Below, piece after piece: positions 40,108 to 49,664 of a stretch of DNA of 64,000 bases. Under the pieces are notes generated by a model. That model saw only the letters and a program-made list of their open reading frames with translations, did not search any database and was not told the DNA's origin. Position 1 is the first letter of the stretch. Each line of letters starts with the position of its first letter. Source of the stretch: Chloroflexota bacterium (lineage in GTDB: Bacteria > Chloroflexota > Anaerolineae > Anaerolineales > Villigracilaceae); assembly GCA_016866215.1 (NCBI GenBank), contig VGNE01000003.1:55870-119869 (forward strand). The letters are read 5' to 3'. The position numbers and the translations under genes are program-made.

Positions 40108-40927
40108 TATTATCCTCTCCATCAACACCGACCTTGCGCGTGATATTCTCACTGGATTCATTAAATCCGAGGTTACGCGTGTGGGGTTGTCTCACGCAGT
40201 GGTTGGCCTTTCTGGCGGACTCGACTCTGCCCTCTCATGTGTTTTAGCTGCTGAAGCCCTCGGCGCAGAGAATGTTCTCGCTGTGCGGATGCCTTACAAA
40301 GCCTCCAGCAAAGATTCACTGGATCACGCACAACTGCTTATTGACCAACTGGGCGTGCAAAGTAAAACGATTGAAATCACTGACATGGTCGACCCGCTCT
40401 TCAAGCTTGATCCTCAAATATCAAAGATACGTATAGGCAATATCATGGCACGCGAACGCATGATCGTACTCTATGATCAAAGCGAAGTCTTCAAAGGACT
40501 CGTGATCGGCACGAGCAATAAGACTGAAATACTGCTTGGCTACAGCACCATTTATGGTGACTCTGCCAGTGCGATCAATCCGATTGGTGATCTTTATAAA
40601 ACACAAGTCCGTCAACTTGCCCGTGCCATGAATATCCCCGCGCCGATCATTGACAAGACTCCCACCGCGGATTTGTGGGAAGGCCAAACTGATGAAGGTG
40701 AATTGGGATTCACTTACGAAGAAGCGGATAAACTTCTTTATCTCATCGTTGACCAGCGTTACTCTCCACAAGAGGCTATCGAAGCGGGCTTCAACGAAAA
40801 ATTTGTCAACACGGTCACAGCGCGCATCCGCCGCTATCAATTCAAACGCATGCAGCCGCCGATCGCAAAAATCAGCAACCGCACCATCGGCTATGACTTC
40901 TTATATTTGCGCGATTGGGGTACTTGA
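40100..40927 (+). CDS. nadE: NAD+ synthase
   Basis: 275 residues from ATG 40100. PP-loop VVGLSGGLDSALSC, VRMPYKASSKDS, ARERMIVLYD, GTSNKTEILLGYSTIYGDSASAINPIGDLYKTQV and TPTADLWEGQTDE match NadE. Adenylates and amidates nicotinate adenine dinucleotide. The glutaminase is separate (38730). The start of the MFS gene overlaps its stop (TGATG). Confidence 0.93.
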   Translation: MTDIILSINTDLARDILTGFIKSEVTRVGLSHAVVGLSGGLDSALSCVLAAEALGAENVLAVRMPYKASSKDSLDHAQLLIDQLGVQSKTIEITDMVDPLFKLDPQISKIRIGNIMARERMIVLYDQSEVFKGLVIGTSNKTEILLGYSTIYGDSASAINPIGDLYKTQVRQLARAMNIPAPIIDKTPTADLWEGQTDEGELGFTYEEADKLLYLIVDQRYSPQEAIEAGFNEKFVNTVTARIRRYQFKRMQPPIAKISNRTIGYDFLYLRDWGT

Positions 40928-42174
40928 TGGGATTGCACATTCCACCTTCGCTCAGGCATAAACGCTTCTTCTACCTTTGGCTTGGACAATTAATCTCCAT
41001 AGCGGGAACCCAGATGCAGATCTGGGCTTTATTTTGGCATATCAACCAATTGAATAAAAATCCCATTGCATTAGGTGGTATTGGACTCGCTCGCATTTTG
41101 CCCGTCATCATTTTTTCTTTGATCGGCGGCGCAGTTGCGGATTCCAGGAATCGACGCACAGTGTTGTTCATTACCCAAACGATTGCGGCGCTTCTCGCTC
41201 TGACCCTGGGCCTGCTCACCCAATTTGGGCAGATCACCATCTGGCACATTTACGCGATCACCGCTCTTCAAGCTGTTGCCATCGCGTTTGACGGTCCGTC
41301 ACGACAGGCTTTGGTTCCCAACCTTGTCCCTGCGAAGGATCTTCCAAACGCATTCAGCATGACGTTCACGGCTTTTCAAGCAGGTTCCGTGATCGGACCC
41401 GCTTTAAGTGGAGTGGTCATCGCCCTCGCAGGCCAGTCTGCTGTTTACTATATCAACGCATTTTCATTTATCTCGGTGGTCATTGCGCTTGTAATGATCG
41501 GTGACGTGCCGCAGACGATCTCTGAAAAAATGGCCGGCATAAGCATGGAGTCTATTCGTGAGGGGATTCATTTCATCCTCAGCAGGCCTGTTATTCTTTC
41601 ATCCATGCTTTTGGATTTTGTGGCAACGTTCTTCGCTTCGGCGAATACATTGCTGCCTATCATCGCAACGGGCATATTGCATGTCGGTGTTGTGGAATAT
41701 GGGTATCTTTCCGCGGCTCAGGCGGTTGGCGCGGTGCTGGTGGCATTGGTCATTTCACAGGTCAGGAATTTGCGCAGGCAGGGACAGTTGTTTCTTGGTG
41801 CGGTGGTTGTATTTGGGATAGCTACAATCATCTTCGGCTTAACGAGGTCGCTATTGATCGCATGGCTGGCGCTTGCCACAACAGGCGCGGCGGACGGGGT
41901 CAGCACGATCATCCGCAATACCATTCGCCAATTGCAAACGCCCGATCACATCCGCGGAAGAATGACCAGTGTCAACCAGATATTTTTTCAAGGCGGACCG
42001 CAGCTTGGTGAAATGGAAGCGGGCACAGTGGCGCAATTTTTTGGAGCGCCGTTTGCGGTCATTAGCGGGGGGATCGGTTGTATTCTGGGAACTGTGCTTA
42101 TCATCCGCAAATGGCCGCAGTTGATCAACTACAACGGCGAAGAGCCAATGCTTGCAGGTATGACGGCGGGTTGA
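40927..42174 (+). CDS. Major facilitator superfamily transporter
   Basis: 415 residues with about 11-12 membrane helices. GAVADSRNRRTVL is the loop 2-3 MFS motif, and FDGPSRQALVPNLVPAKDLPNAFSMTFTAFQAGSVIGPALSGVV resembles the DHA3 exporter subgroup (enterobactin-exporter-like). Substrate unknown. Overlaps nadE by one base (TGATG), so it is cotranscribed. Palindrome A ends the transcript. Confidence 0.88.
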   Translation: MGLHIPPSLRHKRFFYLWLGQLISIAGTQMQIWALFWHINQLNKNPIALGGIGLARILPVIIFSLIGGAVADSRNRRTVLFITQTIAALLALTLGLLTQFGQITIWHIYAITALQAVAIAFDGPSRQALVPNLVPAKDLPNAFSMTFTAFQAGSVIGPALSGVVIALAGQSAVYYINAFSFISVVIALVMIGDVPQTISEKMAGISMESIREGIHFILSRPVILSSMLLDFVATFFASANTLLPIIATGILHVGVVEYGYLSAAQAVGAVLVALVISQVRNLRRQGQLFLGAVVVFGIATIIFGLTRSLLIAWLALATTGAADGVSTIIRNTIRQLQTPDHIRGRMTSVNQIFFQGGPQLGEMEAGTVAQFFGAPFAVISGGIGCILGTVLIIRKWPQLINYNGEEPMLAGMTAG

Positions 42175-42175
42175 G

Positions 42176-43120
42176 TCAAAAGTGACAGTCACCTTTAAGG
42201 TGACTGTCACTTTCTTGCATCACGCTCATGCCTTCGCCTTGGGATGGGTTTTCGATCAGGCGTTTTATTTCGACCAATACGGCTTGATGAATAACCGCAG
42301 TTTCGGTTGTCCCCAAATCTTTTGCATAAATGGGCTTGCCAATTTGCACACGTACATGCACATCTTTTTTCTTGAATGCCACATGTGCCAGCAATTGAAA
42401 CGTGGCAGCCAACTTCTCTCTTTCTTCCTTGGTCTTTTTAATTCCAAGAAGAAAATGTCTTGCGGCTTTATCCCAGACAACACTTCGCACTAAAACGGGG
42501 AGCACTGCGGTTTCTGGCGCCATACGGATAAATACACCAGCGCTGTCTGTCCATGTTTGCAGTGAGTCCAGAGCGCCCTCATGCACATCAGGGTCGGGTT
42601 CAATGTGACCTGCGGGGAAGGTCAATGCCGCGCCGCCGTTGCGTAAATGGGATGTGACCTGCCTTACAAAGCTGACTCTCGATGCCACATCATCCTTTAA
42701 ATAAAAAAGATGTTTGCTTGTGTTGGGAAGTGAATTAAGAAAAGGGCGGTCAAGTGCGATGATCTTCAGGTCTGGGCGGTTGAGCGCGCAAAACAGGGCG
42801 AGGGTGTCGCTCATGCCTGGGTGATTGGATAACGCCAGAAAAGCGGAATCAGGCAGCCCTGACGCGAAGCGTGTCGAAAGGTCCAGACCAAAGACTCGCA
42901 CATCACGGACGAAGTGTCTTTGTGTCAGGCGCGAGGCTTCCACCAATCCGCGTTCACCCACAGCTATGTCAAATTCCACGATGAATTCAGCAAAGGTCCG
43001 TGCGGGTTTATAAAAAACTTTTCGTAAGAGACGCGCGAGCACAGGTCGGTTTTGCCAGCCAAAGGATGCAATAAGGTCATTGAGATTGATCTGGGTCAGG
43101 ATTTCAAAGTTGGAGGTCAT
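42176..43120 (-). CDS. 1-acylglycerol-3-phosphate acyltransferase-like protein
   Basis: 314 residues. PlsC-type motifs: SNHPGMSDTLALF (NHxxxxD variant), ALDRPFLN, FPAGHIEPDPDVHEGAL (FPxG..), and VLPVLVRSVVW. Would acylate lysophosphatidate or a related lipid. Residues 78-91 (FGLDLSTRFASGLP) are probably encoded by a repeat (42855-42884), and the last ten residues are encoded by palindrome A. ATG overlaps the clpS stop (ATGA). Fourth gene of the antiporter operon. Confidence 0.8.
   Translation of the reverse strand: MTSNFEILTQINLNDLIASFGWQNRPVLARLLRKVFYKPARTFAEFIVEFDIAVGERGLVEASRLTQRHFVRDVRVFGLDLSTRFASGLPDSAFLALSNHPGMSDTLALFCALNRPDLKIIALDRPFLNSLPNTSKHLFYLKDDVASRVSFVRQVTSHLRNGGAALTFPAGHIEPDPDVHEGALDSLQTWTDSAGVFIRMAPETAVLPVLVRSVVWDKAARHFLLGIKKTKEEREKLAATFQLLAHVAFKKKDVHVRVQIGKPIYAKDLGTTETAVIHQAVLVEIKRLIENPSQGEGMSVMQESDSHLKGDCHF
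42179..42213. repeat. Palindrome family A, copy 3
   Basis: Perfect palindrome with 17-base arms and a one-base centre, same core as 231 and 12661, between two convergent genes. The acyltransferase gene on the minus strand reads through it to its stop. Confidence 0.9.
42855..42884 (+). repeat. Possible family E repeat inside the acyltransferase gene
   Basis: CCCTGACGCGAAGCGTGTCG followed by AAAGGTCC; resembles the CTTCGAC/CAGGGC ends of the insert in dinB. In frame. Confidence 0.45.
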
Positions 43121-43422
43121 TCGGGTTCCATTGAAAAATGTAATGGATACCCCTCCGCGCCTGCCGTAAAATGCGCCTTGTCGATTCTTTTTTCGGCTTC
43201 GGATTTTGGAATCGTTTGCACGTATGCATTGCCGTATATATGCGCGGCGAGCATGATCTCCGTCGCTCTTGGATTGGACAGGTAAAAGATGGTTTTGAGA
43301 ACTTCCACAACAAAAACCATCGACGTCACCGCATCGTTGTGGATAATGACGCGATAGAGCGGCTCAAGTTCCGTTTCGGTTACTTCGATGATCTCGATTT
43401 CAGGGGTGATTTGAAATATCAT
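43117..43422 (-). CDS. clpS: ATP-dependent Clp protease adaptor ClpS
   Basis: 101 residues from ATG 43422, whose ATGA overlaps the stop of the aldo/keto reductase gene; a longer upstream frame overlaps that gene and is not used. EPLYRVIIHNDAVTSMVFVVEVLKTIFYLSNPRATEIMLAAHIYGNAYVQTIPKSEAEKR gives the ClpS fold; HNDA replaces the usual HNDD, so N-degron binding may be altered. Delivers N-end-rule substrates to ClpA/C-P. Its place in an antiporter operon is unusual. Confidence 0.88.
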   Translation of the reverse strand: MIFQITPEIEIIEVTETELEPLYRVIIHNDAVTSMVFVVEVLKTIFYLSNPRATEIMLAAHIYGNAYVQTIPKSEAEKRIDKAHFTAGAEGYPLHFSMEPE

Positions 43423-44255
43423 CTCTCGTTCGTCAGTTGATCGATTTCGTCTGCTGTCAATTCGATCTCTGCCGCCTCGAAATTTTCGCGGATGTGAATC
43501 GGATTGGCCGACATGGGGATGGTGATGACACACGCTTGGGAGATGACCCACGCCAGTGTGATCTGATATATGTTGGCGTGATGCGCCTTTGCTATTTCTT
43601 CCAGTTTTTTGTTCGAGAGCAGGTTGCCTTCGTCTACGGGGGAGTAGGCTGTGAAAAAGATATCGTTTTTCTGGCAGTACTCCCGCATCCCGTTTTTGAC
43701 ATATGAACGGTCGGATAAACTATACGGGACCTGGTTTGTGACGATGGGCGTTTCGGAAAGTTTTTGCGATTCCTTGAGAAGCTTCAAATTAAAATTGCTC
43801 ACACCGAGATGCTTTACCTTTTCAACGCGCACCAGTTTGTTCAAAGCACGAAATGTATCTTCGAGATCCATTCCCGCAGAAGGCCAGTGGATGAGATACA
43901 GGTCCAAATAATCCATTTGCAGGCGGCGCAGGCTGTTTTCACACGAACGAAGAACATTATCAAATTGAAGATGCGACGGCGTAACTTTGCTTGTGATGAA
44001 AAGCGCATCTCTCTTGACCTTTGACTTGCGGACTGCTTGCCCAAGCAATTCCTCCGCGTGACCGTTCGCGTACATCTCTGCCGTATCGAAATGGGTGTAA
44101 CCAACCTCCAGCGCAGAGAGGAGAGCAGTCATCGAAGCGGAATCAGTTGTCGGGTCTGCGGATGAGCCGCCGCCGATCTTCCAGGTGCCGAATCCGATTT
44201 TGGGGAGAGTCAGGCTTGGGATAGAATCGAATTTCATCTGACCTTTATTTTTCAT
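43419..44255 (-). CDS. Aldo/keto reductase
   Basis: 278 residues from ATG 44255 (GGGAGAC before it, ATGA overlap with the antiporter stop). (beta/alpha)8 barrel with HFDTAEMYANGHAEELLG (Asp, Tyr), FITSKVTPSH (Lys) and YLDLYLIHWPS (His), SNFNLKLL and NQVPYSL, which complete the catalytic and NADPH-binding set. Reduces carbonyls; substrate unknown. Confidence 0.92.
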   Translation of the reverse strand: MKNKGQMKFDSIPSLTLPKIGFGTWKIGGGSSADPTTDSASMTALLSALEVGYTHFDTAEMYANGHAEELLGQAVRKSKVKRDALFITSKVTPSHLQFDNVLRSCENSLRRLQMDYLDLYLIHWPSAGMDLEDTFRALNKLVRVEKVKHLGVSNFNLKLLKESQKLSETPIVTNQVPYSLSDRSYVKNGMREYCQKNDIFFTAYSPVDEGNLLSNKKLEEIAKAHHANIYQITLAWVISQACVITIPMSANPIHIRENFEAAEIELTADEIDQLTNER

Positions 44256-46282
44256 GTCTCCCAATCGACACCTCCGCCGATGGGCTCCGCTTCCGCTTCC
44301 GATAATAATTTTTCGGCAGCTTCAATTTGCTCCTTGTCGCCGATAAAGCCAATGCGGTCTTCCGCCTCAAAGATGGTGTGTGATTTTGGATTTGCCATTG
44401 CTTGTTTGTTGCGTATGATCGCCACCACCGATGCTCCTGTTCGAGCGCGGAGATTGGCTTCAGCGAGGGTCTGCCCTACGAACGGGTTTCCTGCTGGAAG
44501 CCTTAACCAGATCACTTCTATGTTCGCCATGGCATTGATCATATCGTGCAGGAGGCGATGTTCTTCCTCTGTGTTGACTTGCATATCATAATGATCGCGT
44601 CGCACTGCATCCATATAGCGGATGATCTCGTGTAAGGGGAAATCCAGTTTGAGGAGAGTGTGCCGCACAATTTCCAGACCGCCTTCCAATTCAGGGTGAA
44701 TGACATCCTGAGCACCAAGTTGCGTGAGATGATTTATCCCTTCCTCTGTTGTGGCGCGGGCAATGATGGGCAGCTTGGGAGAGATGTCACGTGCTGTGGC
44801 AACAACTAATTCGCTAGCGGCTTCATCGGGACCTGCAACTACGAGGGCGCGCGCTCGTTCAAGACCTGCATGTGTCAACACTTCAGAGTTGGATGCGTCT
44901 CCATACAGGCTGGGGATTCCGCGTTGATTGATCTCTTCAATACGCTCTGCGTCCGAGTCGATGACGAGATGCGGGATGGACATCTTCTCTAGTAGGTTAA
45001 CAATATGATGTCCAACTCGGCCGTATCCGACGATGACCACATGGCCTTCGATTGTCTCTTCTATCTGGACAGGCACTGATTTGTGGTGATTGATCAACTG
45101 CCACAATGCTGGTTTTTTTTGCAACCATTTTTCAGCTGGGTTAATTAGGTGAAACATCAACGGGTTAACTGTAATGGATAATAATGCGACCGCCAGCAAC
45201 AGCGAATATTGGTCTTGATTTAGTAATCCAAGCCCAATGCCCGCCTGACCGAGGATGAATGAGAATTCGCCGATCTGGCTTAAGCCAGCGGCTATAACCA
45301 ACGAGGTGCGCGCCTGCCATGGGAAGATTGCGCCAAGTAGCAATGTCACAATGGTTTTTCCAACCACGATCAACAAGGCCAACGCTATGACATAGCCTGT
45401 GTTATTGAAAAGGTAAATGGGATTGGCGAGCATGCCGATGGAGACGAAGAATAGTACAGCGAATGCCTCGCGGAATGGGAACACATCTGCGCCAACCTGA
45501 TGACTGAGCGGTGATTCACTGACGACCACGCCTGCGACAAAAGCTCCCAATGCAAATGAGACACCAAATAATTCCGCTGCGCCAAGTGCGGTGCCAAGTG
45601 TGATGGCGAGGATCGCAAGGATGAATAACTCGCGTGAGCGAGTGTGTGCGATGCGCAGCAATATCCAGGGGATTAGTCGCTTGCCAACAAACATAATGAG
45701 AAGAACGAATGCGCCCGCCTTGATGAGGGTTAAAACAAGTCCTTGCCAGTCGAATTGACCGGCTGTATTTGCGAGGATCGGCATCAGGACCAGGATCAAA
45801 ACTGTTGCAATATCTTCCAGAATCAACCAGCCCACCGCTGCTTGTCCATGCGGCGTATTAAGCAAACCGTTATCTATTAAACCTTTAAGGAGAACTACTG
45901 TACTTGCGATGGAGATTGCTAGTCCCAACACAATACCGGAAGAAACCGTCCACCCCCAGAGTTGGCTCAAGCTAAATGCCATCAGTGTGGTAAGGAACAT
46001 TTGTCCCAATGCACCTGGAACGGCAATTGCGCGCACCTTCCAGAGATCGTTCAACGAGAAATGCAAGCCGACGCCGAACATCAGGAAGATCACCCCTAAT
46101 TCTGCAAGCTGGCTGATCGTTTCTGTATCTCCGACAAATCCTGGAGTGAATGGGCCGATGGCGATGCCTGCCAGTAAATATCCCACGATGGTTGGCAGCC
46201 CAATGCGGCGGGCGATAACACCTCCAATAAATGCAACTACCAACGCCACAACGATATTAATGAGCAATGTTATTTCGTGCAT
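44252..46282 (-). CDS. CPA2 cation:proton antiporter with TrkA domains
   Basis: 676 residues from ATG 46282. About 12 membrane helices (1-380; GLPTIVGYLLAGIAIGPFTPGF, LGVIFLMFGVGLHFSL, SFALGAFVAGVVVSESPLSHQ), then a TrkA-N Rossmann domain with VVIVGYGRVGHHIVNLLE (about 410-530) and a TrkA-C domain (about 590-670). KefB/YbaL type; exchanges K+ or Na+ for protons with NAD(H)- or nucleotide-dependent gating. First gene of the four-gene operon. Confidence 0.9.
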   Translation of the reverse strand: MHEITLLINIVVALVVAFIGGVIARRIGLPTIVGYLLAGIAIGPFTPGFVGDTETISQLAELGVIFLMFGVGLHFSLNDLWKVRAIAVPGALGQMFLTTLMAFSLSQLWGWTVSSGIVLGLAISIASTVVLLKGLIDNGLLNTPHGQAAVGWLILEDIATVLILVLMPILANTAGQFDWQGLVLTLIKAGAFVLLIMFVGKRLIPWILLRIAHTRSRELFILAILAITLGTALGAAELFGVSFALGAFVAGVVVSESPLSHQVGADVFPFREAFAVLFFVSIGMLANPIYLFNNTGYVIALALLIVVGKTIVTLLLGAIFPWQARTSLVIAAGLSQIGEFSFILGQAGIGLGLLNQDQYSLLLAVALLSITVNPLMFHLINPAEKWLQKKPALWQLINHHKSVPVQIEETIEGHVVIVGYGRVGHHIVNLLEKMSIPHLVIDSDAERIEEINQRGIPSLYGDASNSEVLTHAGLERARALVVAGPDEAASELVVATARDISPKLPIIARATTEEGINHLTQLGAQDVIHPELEGGLEIVRHTLLKLDFPLHEIIRYMDAVRRDHYDMQVNTEEEHRLLHDMINAMANIEVIWLRLPAGNPFVGQTLAEANLRARTGASVVAIIRNKQAMANPKSHTIFEAEDRIGFIGDKEQIEAAEKLLSEAEAEPIGGGVDWET

Positions 46283-46336
46283 GGCTTCATCCAAACTTAT
46301 TAGGTCAACTCTCGGTTCGACAACTCTATTTTACAC

Positions 46337-46370
46337 AAAAAACCCCGTCTCCGTTGATTTGGAGGCGGGA
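46337..46370 (-). terminator. Terminator of the ferredoxin oxidoreductase operon
   Basis: On the minus strand CCCGCCTCC-AAATCAAC-GGAGACGGG followed by TTTTTT, 42 bases after the gamma subunit gene. Confidence 0.75.
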
Positions 46371-46411
46371 TGCTGATTCCTGTTTGCTAATTACTGATCT
46401 ATGCGGGTACT

Positions 46412-46960
46412 TTATCCCACTCTTTTTGTGTGTGTCTCAAAGCCTCTTTTGAGAGCTTCATAATTCTTCGGAAGCAAGTGTTTGTGCCGTGCAGGCAGGT
46501 GAGCTTCTAGCGCCTTCTCCACATCTTTCAATGAGACTTGGGATAATGCGGTGAGTAATGCGCCGACCGCCACCATGTTCATCAATTTCTTATCGCCGAT
46601 CCCTTCGGCAATCTCGTTGCACGGAACAAGGATGACATGAATGTCATTGCGTTGTGCGCCGCGATCCACCATGGACTGGTTCACGATCAACGTTCCGCCC
46701 GCTTGCATCAACGGTTCATACTTGTCAAATGACGGCAGGTTCAACGCAATTGCCAGCGGCGGATTTTTCACCAATGGCGAACCGATCTCCTGATCGGCGA
46801 TGACCACGGTGCAGTTCGCCGTACCGCCGCGCATTTCAGGGCCGTAGGATGGGATCCAGGTTACTTCCTTGCCTGAGTCCATTGCCGCATAAGCAATGAC
46901 CTGACCTGCAAACAATACACCTTGTCCGCCAAAACCTGAGATGATGATTTCTTTTTGCAT
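46412..46960 (-). CDS. 2-oxoacid:ferredoxin oxidoreductase, gamma subunit
   Basis: 182 residues. [40 protein letters not shown] and GSPLVKNP are typical of the gamma (PorC/KorC) subunit that helps bind CoA. Last gene of the delta-alpha-beta-gamma operon, 70 bases after the beta subunit, with an inverted repeat in the gap (GAGAATTAGAGA type). Confidence 0.92.
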   Translation of the reverse strand: MQKEIIISGFGGQGVLFAGQVIAYAAMDSGKEVTWIPSYGPEMRGGTANCTVVIADQEIGSPLVKNPPLAIALNLPSFDKYEPLMQAGGTLIVNQSMVDRGAQRNDIHVILVPCNEIAEGIGDKKLMNMVAVGALLTALSQVSLKDVEKALEAHLPARHKHLLPKNYEALKRGFETHTKRVG

Positions 46961-46975
46961 AAGTCGCTTCGCTCC

Positions 46976-47027
46976 TGAGATTAGAGAATTAGAGATTGGA
47001 GAATTGAATTCTCTAATTCTCCAATTC
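46976..47027. repeat. Local inverted repeat between beta and gamma subunit genes
   Basis: GAGATTAGAGAATTAGAGA and TTCTCTAATTCTCCAATTC arms around a GAATTG centre. A stable hairpin inside the operon, possibly an RNA-processing or stability element. Confidence 0.55.
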
Positions 47028-47030
47028 CCG

Positions 47031-47798
47031 CTAAATTTTTATCTGCTTTATCGCTTCACTGATCTTGTAATCACCAAGCGGAAACGCGGGGACCATGTGT
47101 TCTTCAACAAACTTCAACGAATTGACAGGTGTCATGCCCCAGTTGGTTGGACAGGTGGAGAGCAATTCAACCATCGAGAATCCAAGTCCGCGGACTTGTG
47201 TTTCAAACGCCATGCGGATGGCTTTCTTTGCAAGGCGAATATTTTTGGGGTCATGCAGAGAGCGGCGCACACAATAGCCGACGCCTTCCAATGTGGAAAG
47301 CATCTCAGAGACTTTGATCGGATAGCCCTGTGTCTCCACATCACGGCCATTCGGCGAAGATGTGGTCTTCATGCCGGGCAAGGTCGTTGGCGCCATTTGT
47401 CCGCCTGTCATGCCGTAGTTGGCGTTGTTGATGAAGATCACGGTGAGGTTTTCACCGCGCGCAGCGGCATGTACAATTTCGCCCATGCCAATTGAAGCCA
47501 AATCGCCATCACCTTGATAAGTGAACACCACACGGTCAGGCAGCACACGTTTGATACCGGTCGCCATCGCGGGCGCGCGACCATGCGGGGCTTCCACGAA
47601 ATCTGTATCAAAATAATTATATGCAAACACCGCACATCCCACAGGCGCAACGCCAATCGTCTTATCAATCAAGCCCATGTCTTCCAACACTTCCGCCACG
47701 AGACGATGAGCTACGCCATGCGTACAGCCCGGGCAATAGTGGGTGGGCGTATCTGTAAATCCTTCGGGTCTATCGTAAACTAAATTTTCAGTCGCCAT
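47031..47798 (-). CDS. 2-oxoacid:ferredoxin oxidoreductase, beta subunit
   Basis: 255 residues from ATG 47798 (GAGAGGAAAATT before it). Thiamine-diphosphate-binding [50 protein letters not shown] and [15 protein letters not shown]. Oxidative decarboxylation of a 2-oxoacid to acyl-CoA with ferredoxin as acceptor; alpha and beta form the catalytic core. A C-type repeat lies between it and the alpha gene. Confidence 0.94.
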   Translation of the reverse strand: MATENLVYDRPEGFTDTPTHYCPGCTHGVAHRLVAEVLEDMGLIDKTIGVAPVGCAVFAYNYFDTDFVEAPHGRAPAMATGIKRVLPDRVVFTYQGDGDLASIGMGEIVHAAARGENLTVIFINNANYGMTGGQMAPTTLPGMKTTSSPNGRDVETQGYPIKVSEMLSTLEGVGYCVRRSLHDPKNIRLAKKAIRMAFETQVRGLGFSMVELLSTCPTNWGMTPVNSLKFVEEHMVPAFPLGDYKISEAIKQIKI

Positions 47799-47817
47799 AA
47801 TTTTCCTCTCGCAAATT

Positions 47818-47865
47818 GTGGTCTCGATACGCCCCTCAAAGAGCATTCGGGGCTACTCGACCACC
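47818..47865 (+). repeat. Repeat family C, copy 3
   Basis: GTGGTCTCGATACGCCC ... GGGGCTACTCGACCACC, same orientation as copy 1, inside the oxidoreductase operon. AATCGTAAATCGCCAATCG words follow. Confidence 0.88.
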
Positions 47866-47891
47866 GATCGTAAATCGCCAATCGTAAACCA

Positions 47892-49004
47892 TTACACCTT
47901 CGCCATTCTCTCCAACCACGCATCACGCGGATGAACATTCGCACTCAACTTGATCTTCGCCATGCGCTGGATTTCACTTAATATCTCATCAGGGAATGGG
48001 ACGACTCCGCCCAGCCGCCCATAAAACTCGACGGGAACGCGACCCTTCACCGCCAGACGGACATCTTCCAGCATTTGACCTGAGTTCATCTCTGTGACTA
48101 AAAACGCCTCAGCCCGCCCTGCAAGCTGGTCAATCACTTCAGACGGAAATGGGCTGACAGTGATCGGTCTTAACAAACCCACCTTGATGCCCTGCTCACG
48201 CGCTGTGCGGACAGCGGATAATGCCACACGTCCCGCCGTGCCAAAGCCGACGATGACGATCTCGGCATCATCGAGAAAATATTCCTTATAACGAATTTCA
48301 TTTGCCTGAATTGTTCTCCAGCGATTAAGCAATCGCAAATTTAGTTTTTCTTCTTCAATGGGATCAAGATAAATGGAAGTCAGGATTCGACGTTCGCGTT
48401 TACCCATCTTGCCATCGGTTGCCCAATCCCAATTCGCGCGCTGGATCGGTTTCATTTCAGGCATTTGCGCTGGCTCCATCATCTGGCCTACACAGCCATC
48501 GAGGATGACCATGCAAATTGCGCGGTATTTCTCCGCCAGATCAAAGGAAAGAACCGTTAGGTCAATTGCTTCCTGCACAGATGCGGGCGCAAGCACGATT
48601 GGTTGATAGTCGCCATGTCCGCCGCCGTGTACAGCCTGGTTGTAATCGCCTTGAGCGGGAGCAATGTTGCCGAGACCTGGTCCGCCGCGCATCACGTTGA
48701 CGAGCACCGCGGGAACTTCGGTTCCTGCAATGTAGGAAATGCCTTCCATCATTAAACTCACGCCCGGGCTGGAAGATGATGACATCACGCGCACGCCCGT
48801 GCAAGCCGCGCCATAAACCATGTTGATCGCGCCGAGTTCAGATTCTGCCTGCACAAAAGTTCGTCCAAGTTCAGGCATGCGCCGCGAGAGGTATTCCAAA
48901 ATTTCTGTTTGAGGGGTGATGGGATATCCGAAGTAAGCCTCAAGCCCCGCCCGAACGGCGGCTTCAGCAATCGCTTCGTTCCCTTTCCATAATTCTTTTG
49001 GCAT
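47892..49004 (-). CDS. 2-oxoacid:ferredoxin oxidoreductase, alpha subunit
   Basis: 370 residues. GNEAIAEAAVRAGLEAYFGYPITPQTEILEYLS, EAELGAINMVYGAACTG, SSSSPGVSLMMEGISY and RGGPGLGNIAPAQGDYNQAV match KorA/VorB (YPITP motif). GGAGATAAA precedes the ATG. A four-gene order delta-alpha-beta-gamma fits 2-oxoglutarate or branched-chain 2-oxoacid oxidoreductases; pyruvate is less likely. Confidence 0.93.
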   Translation of the reverse strand: MPKELWKGNEAIAEAAVRAGLEAYFGYPITPQTEILEYLSRRMPELGRTFVQAESELGAINMVYGAACTGVRVMSSSSSPGVSLMMEGISYIAGTEVPAVLVNVMRGGPGLGNIAPAQGDYNQAVHGGGHGDYQPIVLAPASVQEAIDLTVLSFDLAEKYRAICMVILDGCVGQMMEPAQMPEMKPIQRANWDWATDGKMGKRERRILTSIYLDPIEEEKLNLRLLNRWRTIQANEIRYKEYFLDDAEIVIVGFGTAGRVALSAVRTAREQGIKVGLLRPITVSPFPSEVIDQLAGRAEAFLVTEMNSGQMLEDVRLAVKGRVPVEFYGRLGGVVPFPDEILSEIQRMAKIKLSANVHPRDAWLERMAKV

Positions 49005-49092
49005 TTTATCTCCGTGAAAAAATCTTTAATCACAAAGGACACGAAACACACGAAGGATTTTTTCATCCTTCGTAATTCATCCTTCATCCTTT

Positions 49093-49341
49093 TTATGCCG
49101 CGATGGCTGGCACTGCGGCCTTCGTCACTTCACGATAGACCGTGATTGCCGCGTCCGGGCAGACCAGCGCACAGATGGCACACCCCGTGCAACCTTCTTT
49201 GAATGTATGTGCAGGGTGGTAGCCTTTCGGGGTAAGGCGTGACATATCCAGTTCCATCACGCTTTGCGGGCAGGCACTTAAACATAATTCACAGCCTTTG
49301 CAATATGTATCGCTGACTTCGATCCAACCTTTGACTGCCAT
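49093..49341 (-). CDS. 2-oxoacid:ferredoxin oxidoreductase, ferredoxin-like delta subunit
   Basis: 82 residues with two [4Fe-4S] motifs: YCKGCELCLSACPQ and GCTGCAICALVCPD. First gene of the oxidoreductase operon, AAGGAG before the ATG. Confidence 0.93.
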   Translation of the reverse strand: MAVKGWIEVSDTYCKGCELCLSACPQSVMELDMSRLTPKGYHPAHTFKEGCTGCAICALVCPDAAITVYREVTKAAVPAIAA

Positions 49342-49664
49342 TACAACTCCTTAATTTATGCGAGAAGTTCGACATTATTTAGCGGGATTCTCCGCCACCC
49401 TGATTATGTCGTTATCGGAATAAAGCTAGTAGTGCCAAGCGTCATAGATACAGGTGTCAAAAATCATACACTAGGGCAGGGTATAATGACCGGCGATTCG
49501 GATATCAATTAGCAAAATGCTGTTCAATTGTTCCGCAGGTGCGGCTTGAATGTTAACATGATCGCCGTGCCCTGGCTCAGGCGGCCTGAAAACTCTGCTC
49601 CACAGTTCTTTTCCTGCTCCGTATGTAAATGGTAGAATCAAACACAACCTTGAAAGGATCGTAA
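49342..49664. other. Intergenic region between divergent units
   Basis: Carries the promoter of the oxidoreductase operon on the minus strand (a TAAATAAT box near 49376-49383) and that of the sulfatase on the plus strand, for which a TAGAAT at 49633-49638 is a candidate. TATAAT at 49486-49491 leads to a very short frame only. No RNA gene seen. Confidence 0.4.
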
